Below, one piece after another: positions 24,857 through 35,900 of a stretch of DNA of 64,000 bases. Source of the stretch: Rhynchosporium graminicola. Its lineage: Eukaryota; Ascomycota; Leotiomycetes; Helotiales; Ploettnerulaceae. The stretch's first letter is position 1. The number at the start of each line of letters is the position of its first letter. The stretch is taken from the NCBI GenBank assembly GCA_900074885.1, contig FJUW01000016.1, positions 658,577-722,576 of the forward strand. Reading direction: 5' to 3'. Made by a program: the position numbers and the translations under genes. A model generated the notes under the pieces. It had not been told where the DNA came from. It saw nothing but the letters and a program-made list of their open reading frames with translations, and searched no databases.

Positions 24857-25517
24857 GATGATGATAACAATCAATTGCATTTAATTAATTATATTTTATA
24901 TATTAAAGCATAAGAATTACCACGGAGGCAATAAGACGACAGTAACTTCTATAAATATAAATTTGATTATTCTAATTCATCTCCGATGTATTAATCTGTA
25001 TCGGAGAAAATCTTTCTAAAGGAGGAGATACACTTGACTAAGATCGAATATTGGTCAATCGGAGGTAACAGATCGAAGATCATTATGCACGAAGTCAAGC
25101 GGACACATCGTCAGTTGATTGCGTTGAACCTGTTTCAGAAAGTCCCTTTTTGCTCTGGTGATTTCTCAGATAATCCCATCGAATTTATCTGGCAATAGTA
25201 CCTTGTAAACTCACCATGTTCATTTGATGATAGCAATTCAGCGCCGGATTCTGACCACTCAACTGATCGGAATCAGGATTAACTTACTTCCTAAGGCAAA
25301 GTAACATTCAGGATTGATTAATGCTGAGGGCAAAATACTAAGAAAATACCTTGGGTAGGGAGCTAGGAAGTATTGGCATAGAAAGAACTAAGATTAAGAA
25401 GTGTGCGCTCTTCCTTCCTGTTCTTTTGAAGTGTTGTGGTGTAAGGTTCCCACCCAAGAGGATATTCCACGTTGAATTACTAGCACCACGTGGATATTCG
25501 TCGGTTCCCGCTTTTCA

Positions 25518-26020
25518 CCTCTGGAGAGTCGGTGTTTTTGAAATGTCCGAATAGCTTGAAAAATGTCCGGTTGCCTAGGGATGCCATGCGGCTCCAACCG
25601 GGCTTGCGGCCACCAAGTCACCATAGTAGTTACTCTGAAGCCTGAGCTTGAGATAACCGCAACCCAACAACTAAACTCGCGTAGATGTTGAGATATAATT
25701 CACTCTTGCCAGGAATGGCGACATGATATCGATTTCAACGCCTACCTCATTGTCTTTCATACGATAACTAGTATACCTCCCCAACCTTCATCTCCTCCTT
25801 GTAGCTCTCCTACCTTACTTGTATTACCTCGCACTCCGCCTAGAAAACACCTCCTCCATCACCAACTCGATTGTGGTGCCCTTGACGCAGGAAGACTCGC
25901 CTCGCCAATTTATCATGTTGGCAATTGGGAGCCTTAGCGATAGCCGAGGTCTCCATCAGATATTCAGGCAACCAGACAAATCAAATATTCGGACATTTCA
26001 AAACACCGACTCTCCAGAGG
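25518..26020. repeat. Inverted repeat pair, arms of about 57 bp, spacer 389 bp
   Basis: The left arm 25518-25576 and the complement of 25966-26020 share a core beginning CCTCTGGAGAGTCGGTG and continuing GAAATGTCCGAATA, identical over about 35 bp except for one T in a run. A weaker stretch follows, ending in GGTTGCCT. Similarity stops sharply on both sides. Both arms can be read as the same peptide-like string (IRTFQ...), so they may be two inverted copies of one fragment. A transcript through both arms could fold into a long hairpin. Confidence 0.75.
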
Positions 26021-26648
26021 CGACAATTATGGTGAGTTGATACGGTACGATTGACACATTATGATATATCGACCAGGTCGCTAATCAAGGATTCGATTGT
26101 TTCGTCATGCCAATAGGCACCTCAAATTTCATCTTGGACTGATACTTTACTCATGGTAGGCGGCCAATACCCGCCTGGGATGACATCGGTACGATAGAGC
26201 CTATTGAAACCTAGACACCTTGCATCGTAAGTGGCATTGATTGCAATGATTGGTAGGGACAGCATACAGGGACCAATATTAGGGACACTCGGACGCGGCT
26301 GCGAAACCATGAGACCAGTTCTATATCAAATCTCAATCTGACATCAGCCTTGCTGCCGTATGAGCAGAGTCCATAAGGTATAGATTTGACTTTATGGGTT
26401 GAAAGTAGAAGGAAATGGCGTGTCTTGCTATAAATTTACGGGTATTCAGATCCCGGATGCCCGGTGTCCGATGGGAAATTAGGCACTTTGCTCCATATCT
26501 GGAGGTTTCTGTTCCATATAACGTGCGTGTTTCTCCAGATCACCATCCAATTTTTCCAAGTAAGTTAAGTTGCTTGCTTGCGTTATTGTAAAGAAATTAA
26601 AACCTCTACAGCTTCCAGGACTCGGGACATCTTATTGCATGTAAGTGT

Positions 26649-29382
26649 ATGACAAGTCTCGCCATGTCAACCTACCAGGCCAGATCGAAGCGAGTGCGAG
26701 TTGTGATAGTAGGGGGATCTATCGCAGGTCTGACACTAGCACATTGTTTACACCACAGCGACATCGATTTCGTTCTACTCGAAGCCCACAAAGAAATCGC
26801 ACCTGAAGTCGGGGCATCAATTGTTCTTTTGCCCAATGGCGCTCGTGTCATGGACCAACTCGGAATGTTTCAAGACATTTTCGCTGCCGCTGAACCATTA
26901 AGTCACGGGAGATTATGGACTGCAGATGGTGAACTCGTTATTCAGGATGATGGCCCCCTTCTGATTAAAAGACGGTTAGTTAAATGTTTCTCGTTCTTTG
27001 TCAATATACTGATGTCCTCTCAGAACAGGATATCCGGTATCGCTTGTCCTACGTAGTCATCTCCTGAAAGTGCTTTCCGACCATATTCCTGACAAGTCCA
27101 AAATCCATTTATCCAAACGAGTCACTAAAATCGATCACACTGAAGACGAAGTAGTTGTTCACTGCAAGGATGGTTCCCTGTTCTCTGGAGAAATTGTCGT
27201 TGGTGCAGACGGGGTTCACAGCACGGTCAAGTCTTTGATGCAAGACCACATTGATCGACTATCTCCCGGAAAGGCCAATAAAGACAGGAACAGTCTTTCA
27301 GCAGAGTACAACTGTATCTTCGGGCTTGGAAGATCGATACCAGGAACTCTACAAGCAGTGTCTCACCGCACCTATGCCAAAGGTATCTCGGCGTTGACTT
27401 TCGTTGGGGAGGGCGGAAAGATGTCTGTATGTGCAAATCCATCTTCTCCATCTCGGAAACTTTCCACGTCATGAAGTTTGGTGGAATGAGCCGCTGATTA
27501 CACACAGTGGTTTCTCTTCAGCAAGCTTGACAAGAAATTTTTTGGCAAGGACATCCCAAAGTATACTCAGGAAGATATGGGTGAGGCCATAAAACCTTTT
27601 CTCAAGCTACACATGACCGATTCTATCACTTTTGACCAGTTATGGGAGACCAGAACCTACGCGACTATGACATGTATCGAAGAATCCAAGAATGCGAATT
27701 GGACAGCTGATAGGTTCGTTTGTCTTGGAGACGCTATACACAAGGTAAGTCAAGCTATGGCCAAAATTCACACAGAATGACGCTGAAATTCGTAAGATGA
27801 CCCCTAATCTTGGTGCAGGAGGCAATGCAGCGAGTAAGTAACGGACATAATTGCTCCACTGCCGAAGATAATGCTCCACATTGCTAACTCTCAAATTTAA
27901 GTCGAGAGCGCCGCGGCACTGGCCAATAGTTTAGCAACTCTTCCCAAGCACACATTATCGGTGCCCCAGATCCAACATGTACTACGAGCATTCTACGACC
28001 AAAGACATGACCGGGCAAACAAGACCCTCGAGTCTGCCAACAAACTGACTCGCGTAGAAGCCTTGTCGAATTTTGGGCACAAAATCATGGCTTTCTACGT
28101 GTTTCCCTATCTCGGAGATCTCATCATAGATATGACTTGTGATGCGATGGTTGGTGCCGAAATCCTCGAAGCCCTTCCACCTCCTACACAATCTCTCGAA
28201 GCAACGATGCCTTGGAATCCGAATTTCGGTGCTGGTAAACATGAGAGCAAGTGGAAGCGAGCAGTCTGGGCACTCCCGATCCTGTTGGCTCTCTATGCGG
28301 CGAGTCAAACAATGGGTCTCACGATCGATAATATCCTTTCGGTTGAGCCAGTCGGAGAAACCATCAATTTTGGCAATGGTATGCTTGCGCCAGTGGGTCT
28401 CAAATACTTTGGCAATCCGGGCTTTGACGCCTTCTTAGTCCAATTTGTTGCCTTCTTCACACCGGTTGTTGGAGACTGGTCTCCGATCACTAGGTTACAA
28501 GCGTATGGCTTCTTCGCGGATCTGGTGTCCATTCAGACCATCTGGTATATCGAAGGACTACGACGAGGAAATGTGTTCACGGCCGCACATCTATTGTAGA
28601 GTTTCCTCCTTCGCTTTCAAAGTCTTACTAGCTAACCTAGTTCCAGGCCAACACTCTTCGGCATCATGTACCAGATCAGAGGAATTGGATACATCGCACC
28701 CATATATTGCTTCCTCCACTACATCCAGTCACCACTGGAGAATTATGCTGCGGCTGATAACCGTATGGCCCAAATCAGCGGAGCTAAGACAATCATCCCA
28801 ACTGTCGTACTGTCGTACGTGATCCCGACTCTCACGATGTTCTTCATACCAGGCTTAGCCAACCGACAATGGGTCAACGGTATCTTCTGGCAACCTTTCC
28901 CAGTATACGGAGCTATTCTACAACGTATCCTCCCCACGTTCGTCAAAGACACAACACAAAGAGACCGCATCAGCAATCCCACAGCCGACATGCCTCACCT
29001 GCGCGCTGCGTACAGATTCTCCACTGCAGTAGGCGCCCTCACATACTTCTCTCTCCATCTAGCATCTCCGATCCCCCTCAGCAAGGTCTTCTTCGGCAAT
29101 CTCGGTTCTCCAAGCGCAGCACTACCGCTCATTGAAGCTGCGGTGAAAGCCCTACGATATGACCAGATCTGTGCGTTTTCCGCAACTGCAATCTGGACGC
29201 TCTTGAGTTTCAAGGACTTGAAGAGGGCGGGGAAATTACAGGCGGGGTGGGCGAGGATCGTTGGGTCGTTCGTGGCTATGAATTTGGTGATTGGGCCTGG
29301 TGCGGCGCTGAGCATTATGTGGGCGTGGAGGGAAGAGATTCTGGCGGCGAGGCAGGATCTTGTCAAGAAGGATGTGTGGTGA
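26649..29382 (+). CDS. FAD-dependent monooxygenase fused to a C-terminal polytopic membrane domain
   Basis: Six exons (26649-26974, 27024-27426, 27508-27744, 27797-27833, 27902-28595, 28647-29382) keep frame and give 810 residues. Residues 1 to about 430 are a class A flavoprotein monooxygenase. The Rossmann motif is 'RVVIVGGSIAGLTLAHCLHH' (GxGxxG variant), the DG motif 'EIVVGADGVHSTVKSLM', and the FAD-ribityl motif 'CLGDAIHKMTPNLGAGGNAA'. From about residue 490 the chain has seven to eight hydrophobic helices, among them 'AVWALPILLALYAASQTMG', 'GFFADLVSIQTIWYIEGLRR', 'TIIPTVVLSYVIPTLTMFF' and 'SFVAMNLVIGPGAALSIMW'. Ordinary monooxygenases of this class, such as the PaxM-like epoxidases of meroterpenoid pathways, are shorter and carry only one or two C-terminal helices. 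The second domain could be an integral membrane cyclase or another transformation module; I do not recognise it with certainty. The intron before exon 4 needs an AAG acceptor. The nearer in-frame ATG at 26664 is an alternative start. Confidence 0.85.
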
Positions 29383-30591
29383 TTTGCAAGAATGTTGTTG
29401 TATATGGATGGGGGATTAGGAGGAGATCCATGATATTATTGCCTTTCTGACCGGGGGTTTGAGATGAGTGGATACTGGGGAGCTGTTGGTGCAGTGGTCT
29501 ATTTGTGTTCGGGAATCTCGCTTGTATATGCTTTTTAGACATCTCAATTCCACTTGGACTAAACTGGACACTGCCTAATCAGTCAAAATAGTGTAGAGCT
29601 AGATAGACATTTTCCATTCTACGACATAATGATATATCAAAGTATAGGCATATCTGTTGCAGAACATATCTCCTCTTTGTCCCTGATCGATTTGGTGATA
29701 TGGAACGTCGATGTAACGATTGACGTATCCAGGAATCTGGGGTCTCTTTCTTCAACAAGGCAGATATCTCGCGCTAGAATCTCCACCATTCTCGATATAC
29801 AGTCCGATTCACTTCCGTATCCCGTCTTGCTTATTTTATTGACTGGCGGAGCATCTATCTGCCCATAGGTAATCACGAATAGCCTCGGAATCGAACGCTG
29901 CATGCATAGATCCGAAAAGTGATCGACTAAAACGAGCTCCAAACTCTAGCTCGCCGAGCAGGAGGCAACTCTGGCCAATATTTACGGACCCGCTCGTATC
30001 GCTTAACGGAACACCTTGGAAAAAGGCTCGGCAGTTTCGTCATGTGATCAAAAAAGGGGCAATTCTGAAACCAGCTCGGTGGAGAAAACCCCCTCGTCTC
30101 AACCGTCCTATCTTGGCGTTAGAGAGTCTCCCGGTTCTTCAAAGCGTTCGTCTCAACACCCTTTCCGACGAGCCGACAAATGTGTCAAACGTCGAAATCT
30201 GGGTCTGGCAGGATGAAGATCTCCGCACTCCCACGCGGGCAGTGCAATTCGACGCGTCGGCCAAAGATGACTTCGTCTCATCATGGATGACAGATGCTGG
30301 GGAGCATGTCGTTACCCGTCACAGTATAGGCGATCTTCGGGTTTGACAGTATTTCCGTTTGTTGGATCTGATTCATGGCTTTCTATAAGTATTGTCCCCT
30401 CCCGCTGTCAGTTTGTGTTATTCGTTCCGTCTCATCTCATCTCATCCCAATTCAATCATTCCAAACAGGTTCTGTGAACTTTTGCTTTCTCTCATATACT
30501 TCTTCATTTACACCGCGAGCCGGCCTTTATATAATATTATACCTTTTCGATAAGATCCATCTTGTGCACTCCCACCAAATCAACCGCCAAT
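29383..30591. promoter_or_regulatory. Intergenic region with promoter of the small secreted protein
   Basis: About 1.2 kb. A TATA box (TTTATATAATAT) lies at about 30526-30537, some 60 bp before the next start codon, and pyrimidine-rich stretches follow it. A frame open from about 29871 to 30346 on the plus strand has roughly 158 codons but only one internal Met near its end. I do not call it a gene. Confidence 0.45.
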
Positions 30592-31016
30592 ATGCAATTC
30601 TCAGCCATCCTCATCTTCGCTATCTCTGCCATGACGGCCACTGCTGCCACTATCCCAGCCAGACAAGCCGGTGGTGCCGACTTCGGTACTTGGTGAGTCG
30701 AGCCTGAAGAATGTCCTCGCAAGCAAATACTAACTCACTCATCAGCAACCCAGCCATCGATTTCCAACTCGGCCGTGCCGGACGTAAGGCCACCGAGGGT
30801 ACATTCTTGCCTTCCGACCCCGTCGTCGCCAAGGGACAGCAAGACGCTCTGAACCCCAACATCATCACCAACCGAGTCTGCGATCAGCTCACCAACGTGT
30901 GCGGTGCCAACGCAGCGGCTAAGGCGCTTTGCAAGACTGCTCAGGCTACGGTTGCTGGACTCGGAACGAAGGATGCTTCGACTGCTGCTGCCTTCAATGC
31001 TGCTCTTGGGGTTTAG
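30592..31016 (+). CDS. Small secreted protein with four cysteines
   Basis: Two exons (30592-30692 and 30746-31016) give 123 residues. A clear signal peptide (MQFSAILIFAISAMTATAAT) is followed by 'IPARQ', which may be a propeptide end. The mature part has four Cys (GTC, RVC, NVC, ALC), enough for two disulfides. It is Ala/Asn rich and carries 'KGQQDALNPNIITNRVCDQL', a segment I associate with a family of fungal small secreted proteins often labelled only hypothetical. The small size, secretion and paired cysteines fit an apoplastic or effector-like protein, but no function can be read. A strong TATA box lies about 60 bp upstream. The gene stands alone. Confidence 0.85.
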
Positions 31017-32159
31017 AGGGCGTAGGCACTTGGTTAGAGGGGCTTTGTAGGAATTATGTGTGAGGATTGGATGGTTGCTGGAGTTGAGGGGATGTTTGGG
31101 TTGAGGAATGGTCTTTGTTTGAGCATGCGTGTAGCTATCAATGAATTGATTCCGGAGCTTCTATGAGAGATCAAATGCTAGTTTATCCTATATGTTCCTT
31201 TTTGAATGTGCTTCACGAGAAGATAATCTGCAGCCCGACTTGCACTCCTCCTGCGCACCATCAGCTTTGCCTAAAATTTTAAACTTATCAAAATTGCCAC
31301 TTGGAAGCGATGCCAGGCCAATCTCGTCTTCGGTGAAGTGATTTGAGAGCCTTAACTGTTGCGCGAAGCAGGTCGGTGAGAATTCCAAAATACATCAAGC
31401 ATCCGACGAGTAGACAAAGGACTGCAGATACTTACTTACCTTACCGTAGTCTAGAGAAACTGTAACTGACATTCATCCCAAATATAGTGTGACTTTGAAG
31501 GACTACCCACTTAGGGCAGTCCTATGATATCCTCATGACTCCTCAGTCTCGAGTTACCTTGGATCGAGAATCGTATGAACGCAATTGCCCCAAGATTCCA
31601 GATCCGCAGCTCGAGAAAGACGGTGTGGTGTGTGTGTGTGTGTGTGCGCATGGCCTTACCTTACTCGTGGATTCCAAGATGCAGGTTGGTGTGTATTATC
31701 GTGAGCTGCACCTACCTACTAAGTACATGAAATGTTGATTGACCCCGCGTCATGCATTTAAATACTTATAATATGGGGTAATGGTAAGGGAGTAGGTAGG
31801 GGATCGCCGTCGTGTGGCTGTGGCTGGGCTGAGGTGAGGCGAGGGGAGGGCGCTTACAAACAGGGCAAGCGAGCGAGCGAGTGGGTCCTCAGAGGTTTCT
31901 TCTTTCGATGACCGCGGATCCACTTCTACGCTTCTACTCTACTCTACTCTACTCGACTCGTATCTCCTCCGTAGGTACAGTACCTCATGTTCTACTGTAG
32001 AGTAGCTCCGCTCCATGAGACGACGCGATCGAGACCTTTGCGCTTGCCAAGCTTGCCAACATGATTATTCATAACTGCACAGAGGGATGGATTACATTAA
32101 TTACTACCAAGAGGCGAAGTCCAGCATCTGAATTTGGTGGTTGTTCTCACCTTTTCCTA

Positions 32160-32186
32160 CCTAACTAACTAACTAACTAACTAACC
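32160..32186. repeat. (CTAA)n tetranucleotide microsatellite
   Basis: Six to seven CTAA units in a row upstream of the repeat-protein gene. Confidence 0.85.
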
Positions 32187-32413
32187 TTCCTTCATGTCCG
32201 GGAAGTTCGGAGGATCTACCTCGGGTTGTATAACCACCACCACTACTCGGCTTTTCAATGGCGAAGCTAAGGAAGGGTAAGGTAATTCATTTATTTACCT
32301 ACGAAAAAGGGACGAGGAGATCCCATGATCCATCATCCCGAGAAGAAAGCGTTTTATACAGGCTTCCTTGTCCATGAGCCCCTCTCCCTACTCACCGCAC
32401 CCAATACCTCTAA

Positions 32414-32451
32414 CTACCTACCTACCTACCTACCTACCTACCTACCTACCT
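32414..32451. repeat. (CTAC)n tetranucleotide microsatellite
   Basis: About nine CTAC units in a row. Confidence 0.9.
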
Positions 32452-32667
32452 GCTACTCGTGTTTTCTGACAGCAATTGCAATGGCAATGGCGCCATTTAT
32501 CTACCGAGCACCAAATGCTGCTGCCATGCAATGCAGTATTACCGCATCATAACAGAATATCGACACGAATCAAGGTCTCGAGCAAGACTATTGAGAGGGA
32601 TCTTGGTCTTTCGTGGAGCAGATGATCGGAATGGGGGCAAGGGCAAGGCAAGGCAAGGAAGGGGAGC

Positions 32668-32695
32668 TGGATGGATGGATGGATGGATGGATGGA
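32668..32695. repeat. (ATGG)n tetranucleotide microsatellite
   Basis: About seven ATGG units; the run carries several ATG triplets in one frame upstream of the main start, so if transcribed it would present upstream start codons. Confidence 0.9.
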
Positions 32696-32935
32696 TATCC
32701 ACTCGAGCAGCTTACGCCACACTACATCATCGATCGACCCCTCCCCCTCACTCGTGCCTTCCTTGTCCAACAACAGCTTCACTAAGTCATATATTCTCAT
32801 TCTCCCACCACTTGTTTCTTTTCTACCCTCCCTTCTTCATACCACTCACTTCAAAGTCTTAAAACACCAATTCAACCATTCAAACTACTCTCGCCAATAC
32901 TTCCTCCCTACCAAACTAATCCGAAATCCGATATC

Positions 32936-35900
32936 ATGGAGAAGATCAAGAATCTCCTGTTTGTCTTCGTTCTCCCTGCGATGGTTTTCTTCTAATTCCC
33001 GCTAGAAACCTCAATAAAACAGAAGATGATCAGACTTTGCATGGATCTGATCACTCAACTGCTGCGCACAGCGGTACACACAGCGGAGGTGTGAGCGGGG
33101 AGGGAAGCCATCTAGGAGGTGCAAGCATCACTTCTTCACAGAGCTCAAATCCCGTCTCGTCGAGCCATCCACACACCTCGGGAACTGGCAACCCAGGGCT
33201 GGGAGCTACAACTGGCCAGTCGACTCAACATGGTACTCATGCGGGCCAAGGTAGTCATTTCCCAAGCGCGACGTCTGGCCAAACCTCAACTCTCCCAATC
33301 CACAACTCAGGAACGACAACCACTACAACGACATCAACGCATACCGGTCAATCCCACGTCGGTAGAGATGCAGGCCTAGCGGGTGCCGGTGCTACAGGTG
33401 CTGGACTTGCCGAGCAGTCAGTACCGACCTTCTTACTTCATGAGGAGTGTAGCTAATAAGTATCTCTGCAGTGGCCATCAAGGACATCAGTCTGGACTTG
33501 GCTCAGCTACAACTGGATCTGGTCTTGGACACAACCAAAGCAGTGGCATTTCTTCTGGAACGACCAGCGGATCTCACACATCAGATCTAGCTAATCGCGC
33601 AGACTCTAGAGTCGATTCAGACAATTCAAGAAATGCTGGGCTTGGTTCAGCTACGACTGGATCCGGATATGGACACAACCAGGGGACAACCAGTGGCCCA
33701 CATACATCTAATCTTGCCAACCGGGCAGACCCTCGCGTCGATTCAGACAATTCAAGAAATGCTGGGCTTGGTTCAGTTACGACTGGATCCGGATTTGGAC
33801 ACAACCAGAGCAGCGGAATTTCTTCTGGGACGACCAGCGGACCTCACACATCAGATCTAGCTAATCGCGCAGACCCTAGAGTCGATTCAGACAATTCAAG
33901 AAATGCTGGGCTTGGAAATACACACACGGGTGCAACATCTGGGCACTCTGCTCTTCCGGGATCGGCTGTTTCCAACACGCATTCTGGAAACACGCATAAT
34001 GCTGGTGTGTTATCGTCAAGTCAACAAATGCCTGGCGAATGGATCGATGATACTGATACTTCTCGCTCAATAGGAACTCATCTCCCAGGTGCATCCCATT
34101 TGCCACAAACCAGCCAGACTGGTGCAAACCCCAACTACGCTCAAGGAGCCTCAGACCACCACCTGGGCAGAGATGCTGGCATTGTTGGAGCTGGTGCTCT
34201 AGGAGCGGGGACTCATGGCCACAACCACCAGGGCAGAGATGCTGGTATAGTCGGGGCTGGCGCCCTAGGAGCGAGTGCTCATGGCCACGAGCATGGACTA
34301 GAACATGTTCCTGCAACTTCTGGAGTTAGTCCTATCTCGTCACTATCTATTTGCGCACAAAACTAATTGGCACAGCCACATAACACCTATGCCGCGAACA
34401 TGCTAGATCCTTCTGTCAACACTCGGGCAACTACTGGTCTCGAAGATGCGCACCATCATACAGCTTCGGGGGGCGGTGCTGAAGAGGCGGATGCACAACA
34501 TGGAGGAAGGCCGACTGAAAGTGCTTTGGCCTTGGGCCGCAATCCTCTGTGAGTTGTTTCTTAATGTCCTAAGATCTTCTTGGGACATTTCTTCTTCTGT
34601 TTCGAAGATAACGAGTGGTTGCTTGATGAGGTTCTTGAAGCTGAGTTTCTATAGCCATAACAAGCAGCAAACTGGTACTGGAGTTGGGCTTGGCAGTTCG
34701 ACTGGCCCAGCACCACATACTGCAGGACCTCACCAGAAAGACATTGCCAATATTGTTGACCCACGGGTGAACCCAAATAATGCGGCTGGATTAGGTGCTC
34801 AAGCAACTTCTCAAACAGGCTCCCATACGACGACCGATGCCAGTGGACACCATTACGGTAGAGACGCCGCCATTGGCGCAGGCGGAGTAGGAGCTGCAGG
34901 TCTCGTGGGAAGGTTTGTCAAGTCTCCAGTCTTTTCCGTTACTTGAAACTAAAATTATATGTAGTCAACACCACAACAATCAAACTGGATCTGGTATTGG
35001 ACACCAAAATACCTCCAACACCCATCAATCGGCTACCGGTGCTTCTGGGTTGCCTGGAATTGCACCACATACTGCTGGCCCACACAACTCAGATCTGTTG
35101 AACAAAGCCGACCCTCGTGTTGAGGCCAATCCAACGGCGGGGCAAGGCCACTCTCAGTCTCAATCCGGTCTTGGTCATCATGAAAAGTCTCATCATGCCG
35201 ACCATACATCTCTTTCGCATGAGAAAGAACACAACTACGGCAGAGATGCAGCACTTGCTGGAGGGGCGACCTCGGCTTTTGTAGGTAGTGGACACCACGA
35301 TCATAGCACAACATCGGGTCCAACCCATCTTGGCCAGCACGGAGCCTCCACAACTTCTCAGGATGCTTACTCTACAAGTTCTACTCAACGATCAACAGTT
35401 GATCCTACTACAAGTCGCTCAAACGATCACCGTCTGGGCAGAGATGCTGCTGTTGCTGGAGGCGCTGCCGGCGTCGGAGGAGTAGCTGCTCATGAGCACG
35501 ACAAGCATAAGCATGAGAACGAGCTTGAAAAGGCCCAACGCGAGGCTGAGAAGGAGCATAAGCATGACTTGAAGCAAGCTGAGAAGGACCATAAGATTGA
35601 AGAGAAACGTGCCGAAAAGCACTCAGAGAAAGACCACAAGCACGTGGAGAAGGAGAAGAAGCACGGTTTCTTGTCATTCCTCCGTAAGTTCACATTCCGT
35701 ATCTCACGTCCGGAATAACCCATGCTTACAAAGTAGACCGTGACAAGAGCAAGAAGTACTCTGCTGAAGAGGAGGCTGATTTCGAGCGCCAAGAACGGGA
35801 GCATCATGCTTTACAGTCTCATACTGGGCGTAACGCTGCTGTAGGTACTACAGTTGTCGGAGGTGTGGCACTTGATGTTCATCACGATGTGGATACCAAC

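Larger units (their letters stand above)
23967..26648. other. Gene-free, partly AT-rich region right of the transposon
   Basis: About 2.7 kb without a supported gene. The part at about 24530-25000 is strongly AT-rich (many TATAT and TTAAT words) and includes a small tandem duplication. 25500-26040 holds an inverted repeat. The last few hundred bases should contain the monooxygenase promoter. No second transposase or retroelement motif was seen. Confidence 0.5.
31017..32935. other. Microsatellite-rich upstream region of the repeat-protein gene
   Basis: About 1.9 kb with several simple repeats on the plus strand: (GT)n at about 31627-31646, (CTACT)n at about 31931-31953, (CTAA)n, (CTAC)n and (ATGG)n. 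Pyrimidine-rich leader sequence occupies 32750-32930. It probably includes a long 5' UTR. Short frames that cross the simple repeats are not real genes. Confidence 0.55.
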
